64,000 nucleotides of DNA from assembly GCF_000350225.1 (NCBI RefSeq), contig NW_005179203.1, positions 124,001 through 188,000 of the forward strand, given 5' to 3'. Origin of the DNA: Chondrus crispus. Lineage: Eukaryota; Rhodophyta; Florideophyceae; Gigartinales; Gigartinaceae. Shown piece after piece: positions 11,440 to 23,693 of this stretch (the first letter of the stretch is position 1; every line of letters begins with the position of its first letter). The notes under the pieces were generated by a model. The model worked only from the letters and a program-made list of their open reading frames with translations. It ran no database searches and was not told the DNA's origin. Both the position numbers and the translations under genes were made by a program.

Positions 11440-11983
11440 AACAGTTGCCCATCCGTCCCAGTCGATACGCTACACCTGTTTGTTATGCCTTACGCATGCT
11501 GAACTGTACCTCCCTCGGTCAAAACACGGATATGCCTCTGCTTTCATGTAGTCTTCCCTGAACGGTGTTGCATGTTTTACATGATTCAGCAGTGTATAGT
11601 GCATGCACTTGAAACCTCGATGCTGTCTCCTCCTGCGCAAGCCTTTGGAAATGTTGCCAATCCTCATGTCAGAGTGTCATCGTTGTCGCCGGTTGCGTCG
11701 CCGTCAGCATGACCAAATGTACCGTATGCGCAAATTACCACAGTCTTGGAGGCAGAATTTAGGTTTTCATGCACAAAGTCTTGTTGCTCGGCACGTTAAT
11801 TTCAGAGTCTCATGCATGATGCCGTACCAGTCAACGGTCCTGGGCTTCACCACCATATTGTCCAGATTCCATCAGAGTCTTTGCTGCCATAAATACTCCC
11901 GCTGACTTTTGCGCTCTGCCGTCTATCAACCATTTGTTCTTCTGCCAAAGAACTCCAAGCTCCAGTGACGACTACAGGTCAGC
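11440..11983 (+). promoter_or_regulatory. Upstream region of the first cysteine-rich gene, shared with two paralogues
   Basis: Blocks here recur upstream of the genes at 23694 and 34125. Examples are the block around CTCATGTCAGAGTGTCAT (near 11665), and a TATA-like ATAAATAC about 95 bp before the ATG. The final 35 bp (CCAGTGACGACTACAGGTCAG, abbreviated form CCAGTGAC...CAGGTCAG) nearly match the second gene. Conservation of non-coding sequence next to the gene suggests a shared promoter. Confidence 0.55.
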
Positions 11984-13756
11984 ATGCGTCTTCAGCGCAA
12001 CTTTGCCCTACTGTGCGCTCTCCTTTCTTTCGCAGTTGCTGTTCCAGCCCCAGTGTCACCGTTTGGGACGGCGAAATGGCTCTTATCCCAATCCCGGATG
12101 CTACCACTAGCAGCAAAAAGGCATCTTTTTCCCTACAACACTCGCTTCCGACGGCGTCCGGTGAGGAACATAATTCAGTCTCTCCACAAAAGGGATGTAC
12201 CGCCCGAACCTTTTGTTGTTGCTCTGATCCATTTTCGAGGTGCATCTGGCCAAGCGCATAATACGGTAAGAAGGGCACATGCAATTGGTCCCAGGGAACA
12301 CAAGATGACCCGACAAGACGTTGCCGTATTTGCCAGTCGGCTTGCGGATCATGATAGCATCAAGTCGAAGACCTCCTCGCGAACTAAATATCCTGGGCTG
12401 GACACGGCAACACTAACTAGTTCCTTTCTTCGGAACACAAATAAATTTAACAGCAAGATAGGACATTCCACTAGGAGAAAAGCAGCCCCGATGGAAACTT
12501 CAAAAGACTTTGCAGAACTCGATCGCACAACCTTGTCCATCGCAAATCGTGTGGGATTATCGGGTGAGCCTTGCACGAATTCGTCGGAATGTGCAGACGG
12601 GAGAACCTGTGTCAATGTTGGCGCCGCCACGTGCCGCACTGGTGACCCGTGCGTTTGTGCACCTTCGGGTGGATTCGAATCATGTTCGTTGAGCGACGAT
12701 TGTTCGACAATCGGAGAAGCTTGCGTTCAGATATCCGGATTTACAGTATGTCTGTCGGAAGAAACCGCGAGTGCTGCAGACCGTCCGGTCGTGGATGGTG
12801 GAAGCTCTGATGATCCCATGGAGACACCAGGAAGTGATGACAAGGACTCCGATAGCAGTAGTAGTGATGGTACCACAGGGGCTCCGTGCACAAGTCCATC
12901 CGAATGTTTGGATGGAAGGAACTGTGTTGATGCAAGCATGTCTACGTGCCCTGTGAACGGGAAGTGCATCTGTTTACCTTCAGGCGGACCTGAGCCGTGC
13001 TTGTCAAATGACGATTGTTCGACAATCGGTGAAATTTGCGTACAGGTCCTGGAGGGGAACGCATGTTTATCCGAGAAGGTTGCGAGTGAAGCAAGTGTTC
13101 CGCCCGTGGACAACGAGAGCTCTGATGATCCCGAGGAGTCACCTACAGATGATGACACAAATCCTGAAAGCGGCAGTAGGGCCGGAATTACAGGGGCGGC
13201 CTGCTCGTTCTCCTCAGAGTGCTTAGAAGGAAGAATATGTACTAACGGAGACATGACTACGTGCCCTGCTGGCGACCAGTGTATCTGCTTACCTTCTGAC
13301 GGACCCGAGAGATGCTCTTCTAGTGACGATTGTTCGACAGTCGGTGAAGTGTGTGTGCAAACCCCCGACTCTACTGTGTGTCTGTCAGAAGAAACTGCGA
13401 ATGATGCAGAAATTCCGATCGTGGACGGTGAAGGCTCTGGTGGTCCCGAGGAAACACCTGCCAACGATGACGTAAGCTCCGATGTCGGAAGTGGTGATGG
13501 GATTACAGGGGCGACGTGCACATCCTCTTCCGATTGTACAGAGGACAGAATCTGTACAAACGGAAACATGGCTATGTGCCCTGCTGGTGACTCGTGCATC
13601 TGTATACCGGCAAGCGGAATGCTGGTTTGCTCATCCAGTGCTGATTGTTTGACAGAGGGGGAAGTGTGCGTTCCGTTACTGGGAATGACACTATGCATAT
13701 CAGAGGAGGTCGCGAGTGCTGAAGGTTTTCCGATCTTGAACGGCGTCATCTCCTGA
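11984..13756 (+). CDS. Secreted cysteine-rich repeat protein with four 105-residue repeats, 590 aa
   Basis: The protein starts with a signal peptide (about residues 1-19: a hydrophobic core, then AVA-VPAP). A basic pro-region-like segment follows to residue 196, with a conserved block AHNTVRRAHAIGPRE. Four cysteine modules begin at Cys197, Cys302, Cys407 and Cys512, a repeat period of exactly 105 residues. Each module is about 60 residues with ten cysteines (pattern CxxSSECxxGRxC...CxC...C). The acidic S/D/E/P-rich linkers are about 45 residues. Ten paired cysteines suggest disulphide-bonded extracellular domains. No catalytic motif is visible, and I do not recognise the family. A cell-wall, adhesion or defence role is possible but is inference. 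The paralogue at 23694 aligns without gaps over the first 196 residues. Confidence 0.85.
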   Translation: MRLQRNFALLCALLSFAVAVPAPVSPFGTAKWLLSQSRMLPLAAKRHLFPYNTRFRRRPVRNIIQSLHKRDVPPEPFVVALIHFRGASGQAHNTVRRAHAIGPREHKMTRQDVAVFASRLADHDSIKSKTSSRTKYPGLDTATLTSSFLRNTNKFNSKIGHSTRRKAAPMETSKDFAELDRTTLSIANRVGLSGEPCTNSSECADGRTCVNVGAATCRTGDPCVCAPSGGFESCSLSDDCSTIGEACVQISGFTVCLSEETASAADRPVVDGGSSDDPMETPGSDDKDSDSSSSDGTTGAPCTSPSECLDGRNCVDASMSTCPVNGKCICLPSGGPEPCLSNDDCSTIGEICVQVLEGNACLSEKVASEASVPPVDNESSDDPEESPTDDDTNPESGSRAGITGAACSFSSECLEGRICTNGDMTTCPAGDQCICLPSDGPERCSSSDDCSTVGEVCVQTPDSTVCLSEETANDAEIPIVDGEGSGGPEETPANDDVSSDVGSGDGITGATCTSSSDCTEDRICTNGNMAMCPAGDSCICIPASGMLVCSSSADCLTEGEVCVPLLGMTLCISEEVASAEGFPILNGVIS

Positions 13757-14703
13757 CTTTCATCTCTGAAGATTGTTCTCACATAAGGGCACTTTTCGAC
13801 ATATTTTTCTTGACTTCCGCTTTCTCGACAAGAAGGAAAAAGATACCTCTGCCACCGTGCTTAAATTCTACCTCGGGGGCTGGAATGAACTTTGTGGGAT
13901 GTGCATGTTTTTCCTAGTTGTTTTTAGATTTGTCTAGAAAAGGAGTTTGTTTAAACCACCTTAAAATCGCATGAAAATAACTTCGAAAACAAAAACGCCA
14001 GCTTAGAGGGGACTAAGTACTCAATCTGCCTAAATTCTTTATCTTTCGTCATGTGCAAAGCTGCTATCCCGGCGTTCCGCAATAGGTTATTGCCGAACAA
14101 AACTAAGTTAAGGAAATAGTTTCCAAGGGTAGCTTTCTAAATGTTCAATTTAATTTATATATTTCGCAAAAAATAGCTGAATCTTTCAATACAAGACTAA
14201 GGTTTTGTTGTTGTGTTGTGGTGACGAACCCTGAGCTTTTGCTGCAGAGTCGACCTCCTTATTCCCATGATGGTACTCTGGAGTGTGCTGGACAACGTTA
14301 GAGAAAGCGCTGATGCCTACGGTAACACCTGCCTATTCGGATCCGCGCTCAAGCTCGTTGCCACTCAGGATATCCCACTGTAGTGTAGTTCACTTAGGAA
14401 ATTACACAATGAAAGATTTGCTGCGTAGTTCCATTTCGGACCGTCTAAAACGTATCGAAAAAGTAGCGCTTGCTACTTTCAATCTTCTTCTACCAAACAG
14501 GATTGATCCGCATCGACGCGAATAAACAAGATAGATGCAGCTGTATCCTGTACAGTTGAAGCGTCTACTCCGACAGAATCGTATGAGGACAAGCCCCAGT
14601 CGGATAGATGGAAGAGGATGCGGTCAAGGATGTGTATTTTTGGTCAATAATGGTTGAGATTACACTACGTCAAAGAAGTTTCGTCTGTTAGAATTCTTGT
14701 AGC
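13757..14703. other. Intergenic stretch, no gene seen
   Basis: This is the 3' flank of the cysteine-rich gene. It is AT-rich around 13900-14220, with no open frame whose translation I recognise. Confidence 0.6.
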
Positions 14704-14762
14704 TGGCCTGGCATGTATTCAATGTTGAAAATTTCAAACTTAGGTCGCTGTCTTTTTATTTT
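14704..14762 (+). repeat. Copy 1 of a ~60-bp direct repeat flanking Gypsy I
   Basis: The block starting CTGGCCTGGCATGTATTC recurs with two or three differences at 20742-20801, on the other side of Gypsy I. It is too long to be a target duplication and lies well outside the LTRs, so it is a separate duplicated segment. Confidence 0.75.
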
Positions 14763-14965
14763 CTCGGACCGTGTGTCTCGGACGCGTCTGTGAACAGACA
14801 AAGCCTGTGATCGAGCTTTGGATGTGCACGCTTGATTGACTGGGCTATATGAGATTGGACCTGGTCGAAGGCGGAGTCCTGTGTAGCCCCCCATAGTCTA
14901 GACAATGAGATGTTCTTCACTGCTCGTTTGGAACGTTTCTTGGCCTTGCTGTAGCATTGTTCCAA
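14756..14965 (-). mobile_element. Fragment of another Gypsy-type retroelement (fossil)
   Basis: The minus-strand translation contains the end of a Gypsy reverse transcriptase and the start of RNase H, including LCLFTDAS. It is a broken remnant about 210 bp long, in opposite orientation to Gypsy I, which inserted next to it. Confidence 0.55.
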
Positions 14966-14979
14966 AGTGCTTTGTTCTT

Positions 14980-15203
14980 ATAGTGGCACTCTGCCACCAC
15001 GTACCTGTTCCCATTTTAGGCAACATTTCCCTACAGGCATGGCATCTTGCCAGTTGCCATTTTACGCATCATTACGGCTATGGTTTTTAGTTTATCCTTT
15101 TTCTCTCTCCCTCGTTTACTTAAGACGAAGACAGATCTTCATACAATAAAGAGGAGGTAGAGAACTTCACTCTCCCTTCGCATTTTCTCGTGCAGGCACC
15201 ACA
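14980..15203 (+). repeat. 5' LTR of Gypsy I
   Basis: This 224-bp repeat is nearly identical to 20106-20329. It contains an AATAAA signal near its 3' third. Confidence 0.9.
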
Positions 15204-18200
15204 GTGATCACTACGTAAGCAGGTTTGTCTACCTGACTGCACACGTCACACTTTTATTCCCACTATGGCTGAAGGCCCGAAAGGTGGGCATCATCTTTTA
15301 ATCCCATCTCACATCCGGAGCTACGTCAACTCGGTCAGAAAAGCATTCATCTTTTCCTTTGAGAAAGGGAAAGCTACTTGCTTCGAGTCATGGATGCCCA
15401 AATTAGTGGGGTATTCATCGATCTTATTACCCTCAAGGCTTCAATTGATAACGATTTACTCACTTCACTTATTGAACTGGAGGAGTTCGGAGCCGCTGTC
15501 ACTAGTTTCGAGGCACTTACCGATCTCCCGCTGCAGGAATGGCCAGAGGAAAACCAGGGTGATTCTCTCGACAAGTTGACTCTGGAGCAGTTGGCAAACG
15601 TTGTGCGCGCAAACATACGTATGAGCGTCAGTGAACCTAACGCCAGGCTACGAATCGTCAGGCTCTTCTCGAATTACAAAATTCTACTACGTGTGCGTAA
15701 ATCGGATAAGCTTCTGACGGAAAATCCCAAAGTCGCAGTTGCACACATCTGCGAGCTTCTCAAGCCCGAGCCCCTCAAGGTCAAGATTGAGAACGATCTT
15801 CAACTCTCCCAGCGCGATCTTCGCAAGAACTGGAAAGCTTTTTACCAGTACGTCGTCAAGCAAGCCGTTTTTTGTGACTCCTTTGTTCCAATTCGCCGAC
15901 ATGGACAAATGAAACCTTCGGAGTTAGGCCGCCAGTCATTGTCCAGTTCTCTGTCATGCTTTGGTATTCCGTCCTTTTCTACAACGATTAATCGCTCAGC
16001 TTTGGCTTTGAACCCGACCTCTTACGCAATCCATGGCTCGCGCAGTGCTAGACCAAAAACAAGCAGCCCCACAAGCAACAAATCTGTTTCAACCCGGGAG
16101 CCTCCCCGGTGTCTCAACAGATCCGTCTGTAATGGGTACCGTTATGTGAAAGATTGTCCCAAGACTGACGAGGAACAGAAGAGGGCATTACTCAAGACAT
16201 TCCATGAGTCACACCGTGCAGAACGGGGCCTTCGCGCCCTCAACAGCAGCGCGATCGTCGATGACAGTGAGGGCATTCCCCCAATTGCAGGTTCCGGTCG
16301 ATACCAAGCAATGCTCGCAGACACTATTTCAATTACTATTAATGGTGACTACGGAGCTGACCACTGCGCCCTCTCCCAGGATCATCTTTCACGCTGTGCT
16401 GACAAGGGAATTTTCGTTCCAGTCCTCCCGCTTCGAACACCGATTTCAATGAGCCTGGCAATGGGGGACCGTTTCGATCCCGACGCTAGAATCGTAGTGG
16501 CAAAGTCCAAGGCTCGCATCTCGACAACCCTTCAGGTCCCTACGGGTCCTCTACGCCTTCGCAACCTGGAGTATCTCGTTTTTGATGAACCCATGGATGA
16601 GGTCATTTTGGCTCGTCCGATTCTTCAAACAATAGGTTTTGATCTGGATAAGCATGTTGCTGACGTGCGTGAAAAGTACCATGGCACTGATTTCGCGCAC
16701 ATTGGCTTCTCCCCAGCCGTCTTCGACACAGCCGTTGAGACACCTCCATACAAGCCCAGTCGCTTGTCCCAGTTACTGCTCCATTGCACAGAACAAAATT
16801 CTGCTGAATCTCAATCCCATTCCCAGACACCAGCGGCTTGCTTCTACGAAGATTGCCAGGCGGACATAGAAGACAACGAAATTGAAGAGGACGTTCTCAC
16901 AGGCGTACACGACGACACGGAGGTCCTGATTGATCTTCACCAGCTGCTCTCCGAGGCCGCTGAACAAGGTCTTCCAGAGTCTTTGTCTGAACAGCTTGGC
17001 TCACTCGTTTTGGAATACTCAGATATTTTCAGAAACAAGATGGGGTCCGATAGCCCTGCCAAAGTTGCTCCCATGGCTATTCGGCTACGTGAAAATTCCA
17101 GGCCTGTCAGGGTCAAACTCCGTCGATACTCCCCACCTCAGACCGCTTTTCTTCGCAAGAAGGTGGATGAGCTGCTCCAACTTGGTATAATCTACCGCAA
17201 TCCGAACAGTCGTTGGGCTTCCGCTCCGCTCATTGTCCCAAAACCAGGACCGGAGCAATTCCGCTTCACAGTGGACTTACGCCCTGTCAACGCACAAACG
17301 GAGCCTATTGTCTGGCCAATGCCGCACATCGACAGTGTCTTGTCACAGCTTCGTGCCACGACATGCTACGCCTGCTTGGACTTTTGTCATGGCTACTGGC
17401 AGCTTCCTTTGGAAGCTGAGTCTCAGGAATGCCAAAGTTTTACATGTCCTGATGGGGTGTATTCGCCGACACGCGTGTTGCCTGCGGTGAAAAAGCCTGA
17501 GCCTACTTCCAAAGTAGTATCCAGGACGTTTTCTCGCCACTTCGAGAACGCCTTCTTCAATGGTTGGACGATATTCTAGCGCACGCTCGTACTGAGGCCG
17601 AGCTACTGCACGTGTTGGAGCAGTTTTTTGCCCTCTATAGGCAATATGGTTTGAAACTACACTCTACGAAGTGTCGTCTTTTTCTTCGTGAGGTCAATTG
17701 GTGCGGTAGACTTATAAGCCAGCACGGAGTCCGTCTGGATCCCCGTCGTCTGTCCGCTCTACTCGCAATTACAGAGCCCACAAACGGTGCCGAATTGCAG
17801 CAGTTTGTCTGCGCTGCGAACTGGATGCGGTCCTCCATTCCACAATTTAATCAACTGATTGAACCCCTCGCGTCGCTATTGGAAGAAGTGTATGATAAGG
17901 CCGGCAAACGCACACGCAAATGTGCCCAGAAAATTGCTTTGCACCGCACCTCTTGGAATACTGACCACCTATCCTATTTCCGCTCGGTAAAACAAGCACT
18001 ACATGACGTAGCCACTCTTGCGCATCCCGATGAATCAAAATTATTGTGTCTTTTTACAGACGCTTCCGATAAACATTGGGCAGCGGTACTCACACAGATC
18101 CCTCCTGAATTCAGGAGGGATCTGGATTGATCAACACAAGGAAGATCCTTGTCTTAAGACAAGTATCTTCCTTGTGTTGATCAACGTCACGAACCGCTTT

Positions 18201-20105
18201 CTTTCTTGTCTGGTTCGTTCCGCGAAAGCGCTGCTAGCTGGTCTACTCCTGAAAAGAAGGCTTTGCGATTGTCGAGTCCGTCACGCGTTTGGACTACATC
18301 CTGCTTCGACCCTCGGGCTTTTGGCTTTTACAGACCACAAGAATTTAACTTTCATTTTCAACCCGTTCACCGTCACTCCAAACATTGCGAAACACGTGGC
18401 CAGCAAAATAGAACGATGGTCAATGAAGCTCACGGCTTTCCGCTACAACATCATGCACATTGCTGGAGACGACAATGTTTGGGCCGACCTTCTATGTCGC
18501 TGGGGTGCCACGGATTTTGTACGTCTCTCTCCCAAATTGGCGTCCCTGATGCGTGCGCCTGTCGCCCCGCACCTCCAACCAGATCTCACATGGCCGACCC
18601 ACCATGATCTTGCAGAGGTCCAACGTTTGGCTATCAATTCTCCTCCTGATGAGGCTGGGAAATTCCCCCCTCTGGGAAAAACTCTCATGGACTACGAGTC
18701 AACCGTTCAGAGTTGATTTGGATTCCAGTCACAGCCACTCAAATGCAGCTTAGACTATGCATAATCGGTCATTGTGGCCGTGGTGCTCATCGCAGTACTG
18801 ATGCAACCTTTGCCAATGTGCACGGCTACTTTTTCTGGGAGCATATGCGGACCGACATCTCCGTTTTTTGCAACACTTGTTTGCACTGTTCGTCTACTAT
18901 CCGGGGCCTTAGCATCCCTCGCACACTCTCGCACGCGCTTCATGCTGAAAACCCCAACGAGCTGATACATTTCGACTTCCTATATCTTGGCGACAGTATC
19001 ACCAATGTCACCTACTGTCTTATCATAAACGATGAGGCGTCATCCTTTGTTTGGCTTGAACCGTGTGCTACGGCTGACGCAGAAGCTGTTGTGGATGTCT
19101 TACTACGTTGGTTTGCCTCTTTCGGTGTTGTGCTCACCTGGGTATCGGACCAAGGCTCTCATTTCAAGAACCAGACAATGTCTCTGCTCAATCGAGCGCT
19201 CCATGCCTTTCACCATTTTACAACTCCTTATCACTCACAGTCCAATGGAACTGTAGAATCTATGTGCAAGGAGGTTCTACGCGCAGCCAGGGCGTTGATT
19301 TCTGAGTTCCGTCTCAAGCTTGTAGAATGGCCATCAGTTATTCGTCTGGTTCAAAGCATTCTTAATCACTCGATTCGCCCAAGCCTGGGAAACCGCGCCC
19401 CCGTCACTATATTCACGGGTCTACCGGCTGACAACCCTCTGCGAACACTCTTACCACCAGCCCCAGCCCATCCAGTCTCCCTGGATTTTGTGAAAGCTCA
19501 GAAGCTAGCTCACACTGATTCCTTGATCAAAGCCCTAGACGAACTTCATCGTAATGTTTCTGAAACAAAGACCCGCAAGCGTCAACAGGCACTTAAAAGT
19601 CACAACAAATGCACGGGTGTTCGCGAAGTCAATTTCGATGTCGGCGACTTTGTTCTCGTCGCCGACTCTGAGGGTAAGTCGGGTAACAAGCTCAGAGTAC
19701 GCTGGAAAGGTCCTCGCCGTGTTGTACGCTGTGAGTCCGCTCTGGTGTACGAAGTCGAGGATCTGCTGGATGCCTCGCGTGCTTTGGTTCATGTTAGTCG
19801 TCTAAAGTTCTATGCCGACTCTACACTCGAGTTATCTGAATCCTTTTGGACACAATAGATCACAACGACCCGCACTACAATACAGTGACGAAAATTCTAG
19901 GTTTACGCTTCAACGCCGAGACGAAGCAGTTTGAACTCAACTGCAAATGGAGGGGCTTTACACATGAGCAGCCAACGTGGGAACCTTTTGTAACCATACG
20001 AGAGGATATCCCAGAGATGCTCGAGCAGTTCCTTCAAAGCTTTGCAAATCAGGAACTAGCAGCAGCAGCTCGTGAAAGCAAAGCTGCTTCTTGGATGAGG
20101 GGACT

Positions 20106-20329
20106 ATAGTGGCACTCTGCCACCACGTACCTGTTCCCATTTTAGGCAACATTTCCCTACAGGCATGGCATCTTGCCAGTTGCCATTTTACGCATCATTA
20201 CGGCTATGGTTTTTAGTTTATCCTTTTTCTCTCTCCCTCGTTTACTTAAGACGAAGACAGTTCTTCATACAATAAAGAGGAGGTAGAGAACTTCACTCTC
20301 CCTTCACATTCTCTCGTGCAGGCACAACA
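20106..20329 (+). repeat. 3' LTR of Gypsy I
   Basis: It has the same length as the 5' LTR, with about four differences, and is followed by the target duplication GTTCTT. Confidence 0.9.
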
Positions 20330-20335
20330 GTTCTT

Positions 20336-21800
20336 CGAAGAGCATCCTGGCGCGGCGTACGCCAACAGCACAGAGCGTTTACTTTCGCAAGTGGAGGCAT
20401 GGCTGGGGCGGGTGTTGCACCTGCAAGGCAGGTTCAGGTGTTTAGCTAGGTCTAGATCCTGTAGCATATTTCTAGAGGCGCCACAGGAGACAGTAGGCCG
20501 ATACTGGCGGGCGAATTATTTCTCGAGACACGCCGGGATCAGGAGACAGGAAGATCCCAAAGCGAAAGGCGGAGGTCTGGGGGCCGATTAAAAAATGCCC
20601 CGCTTGGGAAACAGGGCGGGGGGCATCACCATGCCCATCGACTTGCCAGGAGAGAGAAGCGGACGCGAGTTGAGTCCTCCCTTACCTTTCCCCGTCCTTT
20701 ACATGACACCACACTTTGCGCGTCGCACCAGAACCATCACTGGCCTGGCATGTATTCAATGTTGAAATTTTCAAACTTAGGTCGCTGTCTTTTTATTTTC
20801 CTAACGTATCCGCACGAAGACCATTTTATGCTGCACTTCATATGCAGTTGCGGTGTCATAGCGTTCTAGTTCATGTGCGGTAGCCGGCTTCAATTCCGCT
20901 GAATTGAGGCAATCAGTACTGTAGCATATTACATATAGGCCATTGACTACGGGTCCGAATATACAGAAAGTTATTTCCCACGCGTGTCACCACAGTAGAC
21001 TGCTAAACTGTTACGTGGTTCTTTCCTGGAACCTGAGTAGAGAAGTTGAGTGTAGCAAGTTGGGACGGTCAGAAGGGTAAACTCTGTTATAATCAACAAG
21101 CTTTAGTTGAACGTGTTCTCTCTCTTGTCTCTATTTTTCTCATTGTCCTTCCCCCACCTTTTGCGTCTACCTCTAAATGTCGATGGCTTATATAGACTTT
21201 TTGTCGGTACTCTACAGCATGGCAAACTATTCCTCAGTTTCTCCTTGGACCTTTCCAGACGTCCCCGACGATGTATGTATGGTCGTTATGGAACTCGCGA
21301 TTGAAGGGAGGCGTGCTTGGCTGCCTAGAGCATTCCAGGGTATTGCATCTAGAGTTCTAAAGATATGCCCTATTTTCTTATCTGCCCAATCTCCGCATTT
21401 GCCATCGTGGCATTTGTCACAAATATTAATTTTTGGGAATATCTTCTAGACTTTTCCAGTCACTGCTGGATTCGGATGACACATCCATCATTGAGGTCTA
21501 GAACTGCTGTGAACAGAGTTGAAGAAGTGAGCTTTGTACTATTGCTGGAGATCCTGCTGCGACAGAAATCTATTACAGTATGTAAAGCGCTTCTTGTAAT
21601 GGTGGGTTATCTTCAAAAATGAACGCTCCCTAATGAGGAGAGTCCCTGACTCCGTCGTACGACGCTGTGTCCTGAGAGCCGTTGGCGCTGTCATGCGTGT
21701 GCTACGAGTATTAGTATGGCCCTCATAACAGTGCTGCAGCAGTACAGCAGGGCGATCCCGGAGCGAAGCGCATGGACTTTTAAAATTACGCTCGAATAAA
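20336..21800. other. Intergenic stretch with weak frames
   Basis: A plus frame to 20591 (start outside, in the LTR) is unrecognised. The second ~60-bp direct repeat lies at 20742-20801. A frame at 21177-21449 (90 codons) contains a short FPDVPDDV segment faintly reminiscent of an F-box start. This is too weak to name. Confidence 0.45.
20742..20801 (+). repeat. Copy 2 of a ~60-bp direct repeat flanking Gypsy I
   Basis: It matches 14704-14762 with two or three base differences. Confidence 0.75.
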
Positions 21801-21934
21801 GCCACGGCTGTCTTCACTCGTAAATCTTTAATATCTCCATGAATTGCTGCATTGTTGCTGATCTACAGCCACAGCTGTCGTCACTCGTAAACCTTTAATA
21901 TCTCCATGAATTGCTGCATTGTTGCCGATCTGAA
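21801..21934 (+). repeat. Two-copy tandem repeat, 67-bp unit
   Basis: GCCACGGCTG at 21801 and GCCACAGCTG at 21868 start two units that agree at almost all positions. The second continues to about 21934. Confidence 0.85.
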
Positions 21935-22199
21935 GGGCAACCATGTAGTCTTCATTCCGCCACGGCACAGTACAGGGCAACGCGACCGCATTTGCGTCCT
22001 TAAATATACCCAGAAAACTGTGTTCCGTATTTTCGTGACCAAACCACAAATTTATCCGTCGCATATTTGCTTGCATTGTCGTCAAAAGTCGCTTGGCGTT
22101 TCTCGGTTTGACCCACTGAAAGCGGAGATGATCGCGCAACCCTGAACCACAAATTGATACAACGCATTGTTGCCTTTTGCTTCTCCGTCCGCGATGCAC

Positions 22200-23693
22200 T
22201 TACAAACTGCAGAATTTCACTCATCGCACCTTCACATGATTACCCGGATCTTGGAACTAAAACCTTGAAAGACACCCAGCGCAGGTTACAAGTGAAAGGG
22301 GTTTTCAGGTGAAACTTCAAAGGCTTCAATACATGACTCGCTTCTTCGCCTTCATTGCTCGGTGTCACCCTGGTCTCACGCTGCCAGCAGTTGCCTGCCC
22401 GTCGAAATCGATACGCCCTCTGCTCCTTTTGCCTCACGCATGCCGCGCTGGATCTCTCTCAGCTTGAAAACGCGAACATGCTCTGCTTGCATGTGGTTTA
22501 CCCGGAAAGATGATGCAAGTATGACATAAATCTAAAGTTTGTACAGTATTTCAAATCTCAATTCTGCTTAACCGTTCGATCCCTAATTCGTATTGTTTTA
22601 CTAACCCGTATTCAGAATTCCCATAAAATTGCGGAACATATTACCTCCTCCCGCCTCCTTCGCGCGAAATAGTGCCAACCAAAGCTCCTCTCCGAGTATG
22701 CAAACCCATTTGGCGCCATCAAAAAGGGCGCCACATAGCCTAACCACTCGGGGATGGACTGCATGATGCAGACCAAAAAAATGGAATAGAACTACATAAA
22801 CCAATAACCGTGGGAAGGAGACGGCCTCCGAAATGCCTAGGTTGTGTGCTCTCGCCCCAAAACGGTCAGCTCGGGCCCGGATTTTGTCTGACAAAAGAAG
22901 GATTCGTAGACATTGTGTAAAGATGAGGGCTGTGAGGCGTGCATTTGAGATCTGATTGATGGGCCACGTCGCTTTCTGTTGAATGCGCCAGAAACACGAA
23001 TTAGGAAAATCTCTTTAAACAGGCTTCATTTGAATGTTTTTAGTTGACGTGTTGTCTGAGCGGGTGCCCATATCCAAAGTCGACTGTTGGTTCCACAGAT
23101 GCGCTTTCGTTGGAAGATGGGCTCGACTCTCTAAACTGTCCAAATCGTTAAAGAAATGGTTTTTGGTTTAAATCTATCCCGCTTAGTTTCAGAAACAAGA
23201 AAAATACGAATTAGGGACCGAACAGTTAAATTTTACCTCCCACACCCCAGTTGCTTGCGGGTACGTGTACAGCGATGTATAAGCCCTGGAAAAAATTGCT
23301 CCGAATCCTCATTTCAGGGTTTCATTGTTGCCACAGGTTTCGCCACCATCGAGAAGACCACGGTATACGCACAGCACCACGGTCTCGCTGGCAATGTTCT
23401 GGTTTTGGATACCAACTCTTGTTGGTCGGCACCTTCATTAAAAGTCTCAAAATCGGTGTCGAAGTTGAAAGACGGGGGACCTTCGTGACTCGATCTTCGA
23501 GACGGGTGTGTACAGTTTCGAACGAGAGATTTGTGTTAGTTTTTCACTACCCTGATGTCGAGACCCCCTCTCAGTAGTTTGGCCATGCTTCCTGTCCTAT
23601 TTAAATACCCCACTTACCTCTGAGACCATCAATCATTCAACTCACCATCCTTCTGTCAAAGCATTCCAAGTCCAGTGACAACCGCAAGTCACC
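22200..23693 (+). promoter_or_regulatory. Upstream region of the second cysteine-rich gene, interrupted by a MITE
   Basis: Segments at about 22205-22520 and 23290-23693 correspond to upstream DNA of the two paralogues (for example the TTTCACTC block near 22212 and 32855, and the CTCATTTCAG block near 23309, 11665 and 33738). A TATA-like ATTTAAATACC lies about 95 bp before the ATG. A TTAA-flanked element separates the two conserved parts. Confidence 0.55.
22572..23225. mobile_element. TTAA-flanked MITE (piggyBac-like ends), 654 bp
   Basis: The ends are inverted repeats of about 26 bp starting CCGTTCGATCCCTAATTCG, with two or three mismatches, and both are bordered by TTAA (22568-22571 and 23226-23229). 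TTAA duplication is the piggyBac hallmark. No coding sequence for a transposase is visible inside, so it is non-autonomous. It separates promoter blocks that are closer together in the paralogous copies. Confidence 0.75.

Larger units (their letters stand above)
14980..20329 (+). mobile_element. Gypsy I, chromodomain LTR retrotransposon, a fossil
   Basis: LTRs of 224 bp lie at 14980-15203 and 20106-20329, and the 6-bp duplication GTTCTT (14974-14979, 20330-20335) flanks the element. Parts in order: gag-like region with a Cys-rich knuckle (about 15390-16200), protease region (about 16300-16700), reverse transcriptase (about 17080-17900), RNase H (about 18040-18500), integrase with an HHCC finger and the D-D core motif SDQGSHF (about 18740-19480), and a C-terminal chromodomain (about 19880-20050, motifs CKWRGF and PTWEP). 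The chromodomain places it with the chromoviruses of the Metaviridae. The LTRs are about 98% identical by eye, so it is young. The coding region is broken, with about three to five breaks. Confidence 0.93.

Noticed and set aside
12727-13782. Long antisense frame opposite the four-repeat gene (also 24140-25687 opposite the five-repeat gene)
   Set aside because: These are mirror frames of a repetitive coding sequence with S/P/T-rich translations and no domain; the sense frame has the signal peptide.
21177-21449. F-box-like gene
   Set aside because: Only a short FPDVPDDV segment is suggestive; the rest of the frame shows no supporting pattern.
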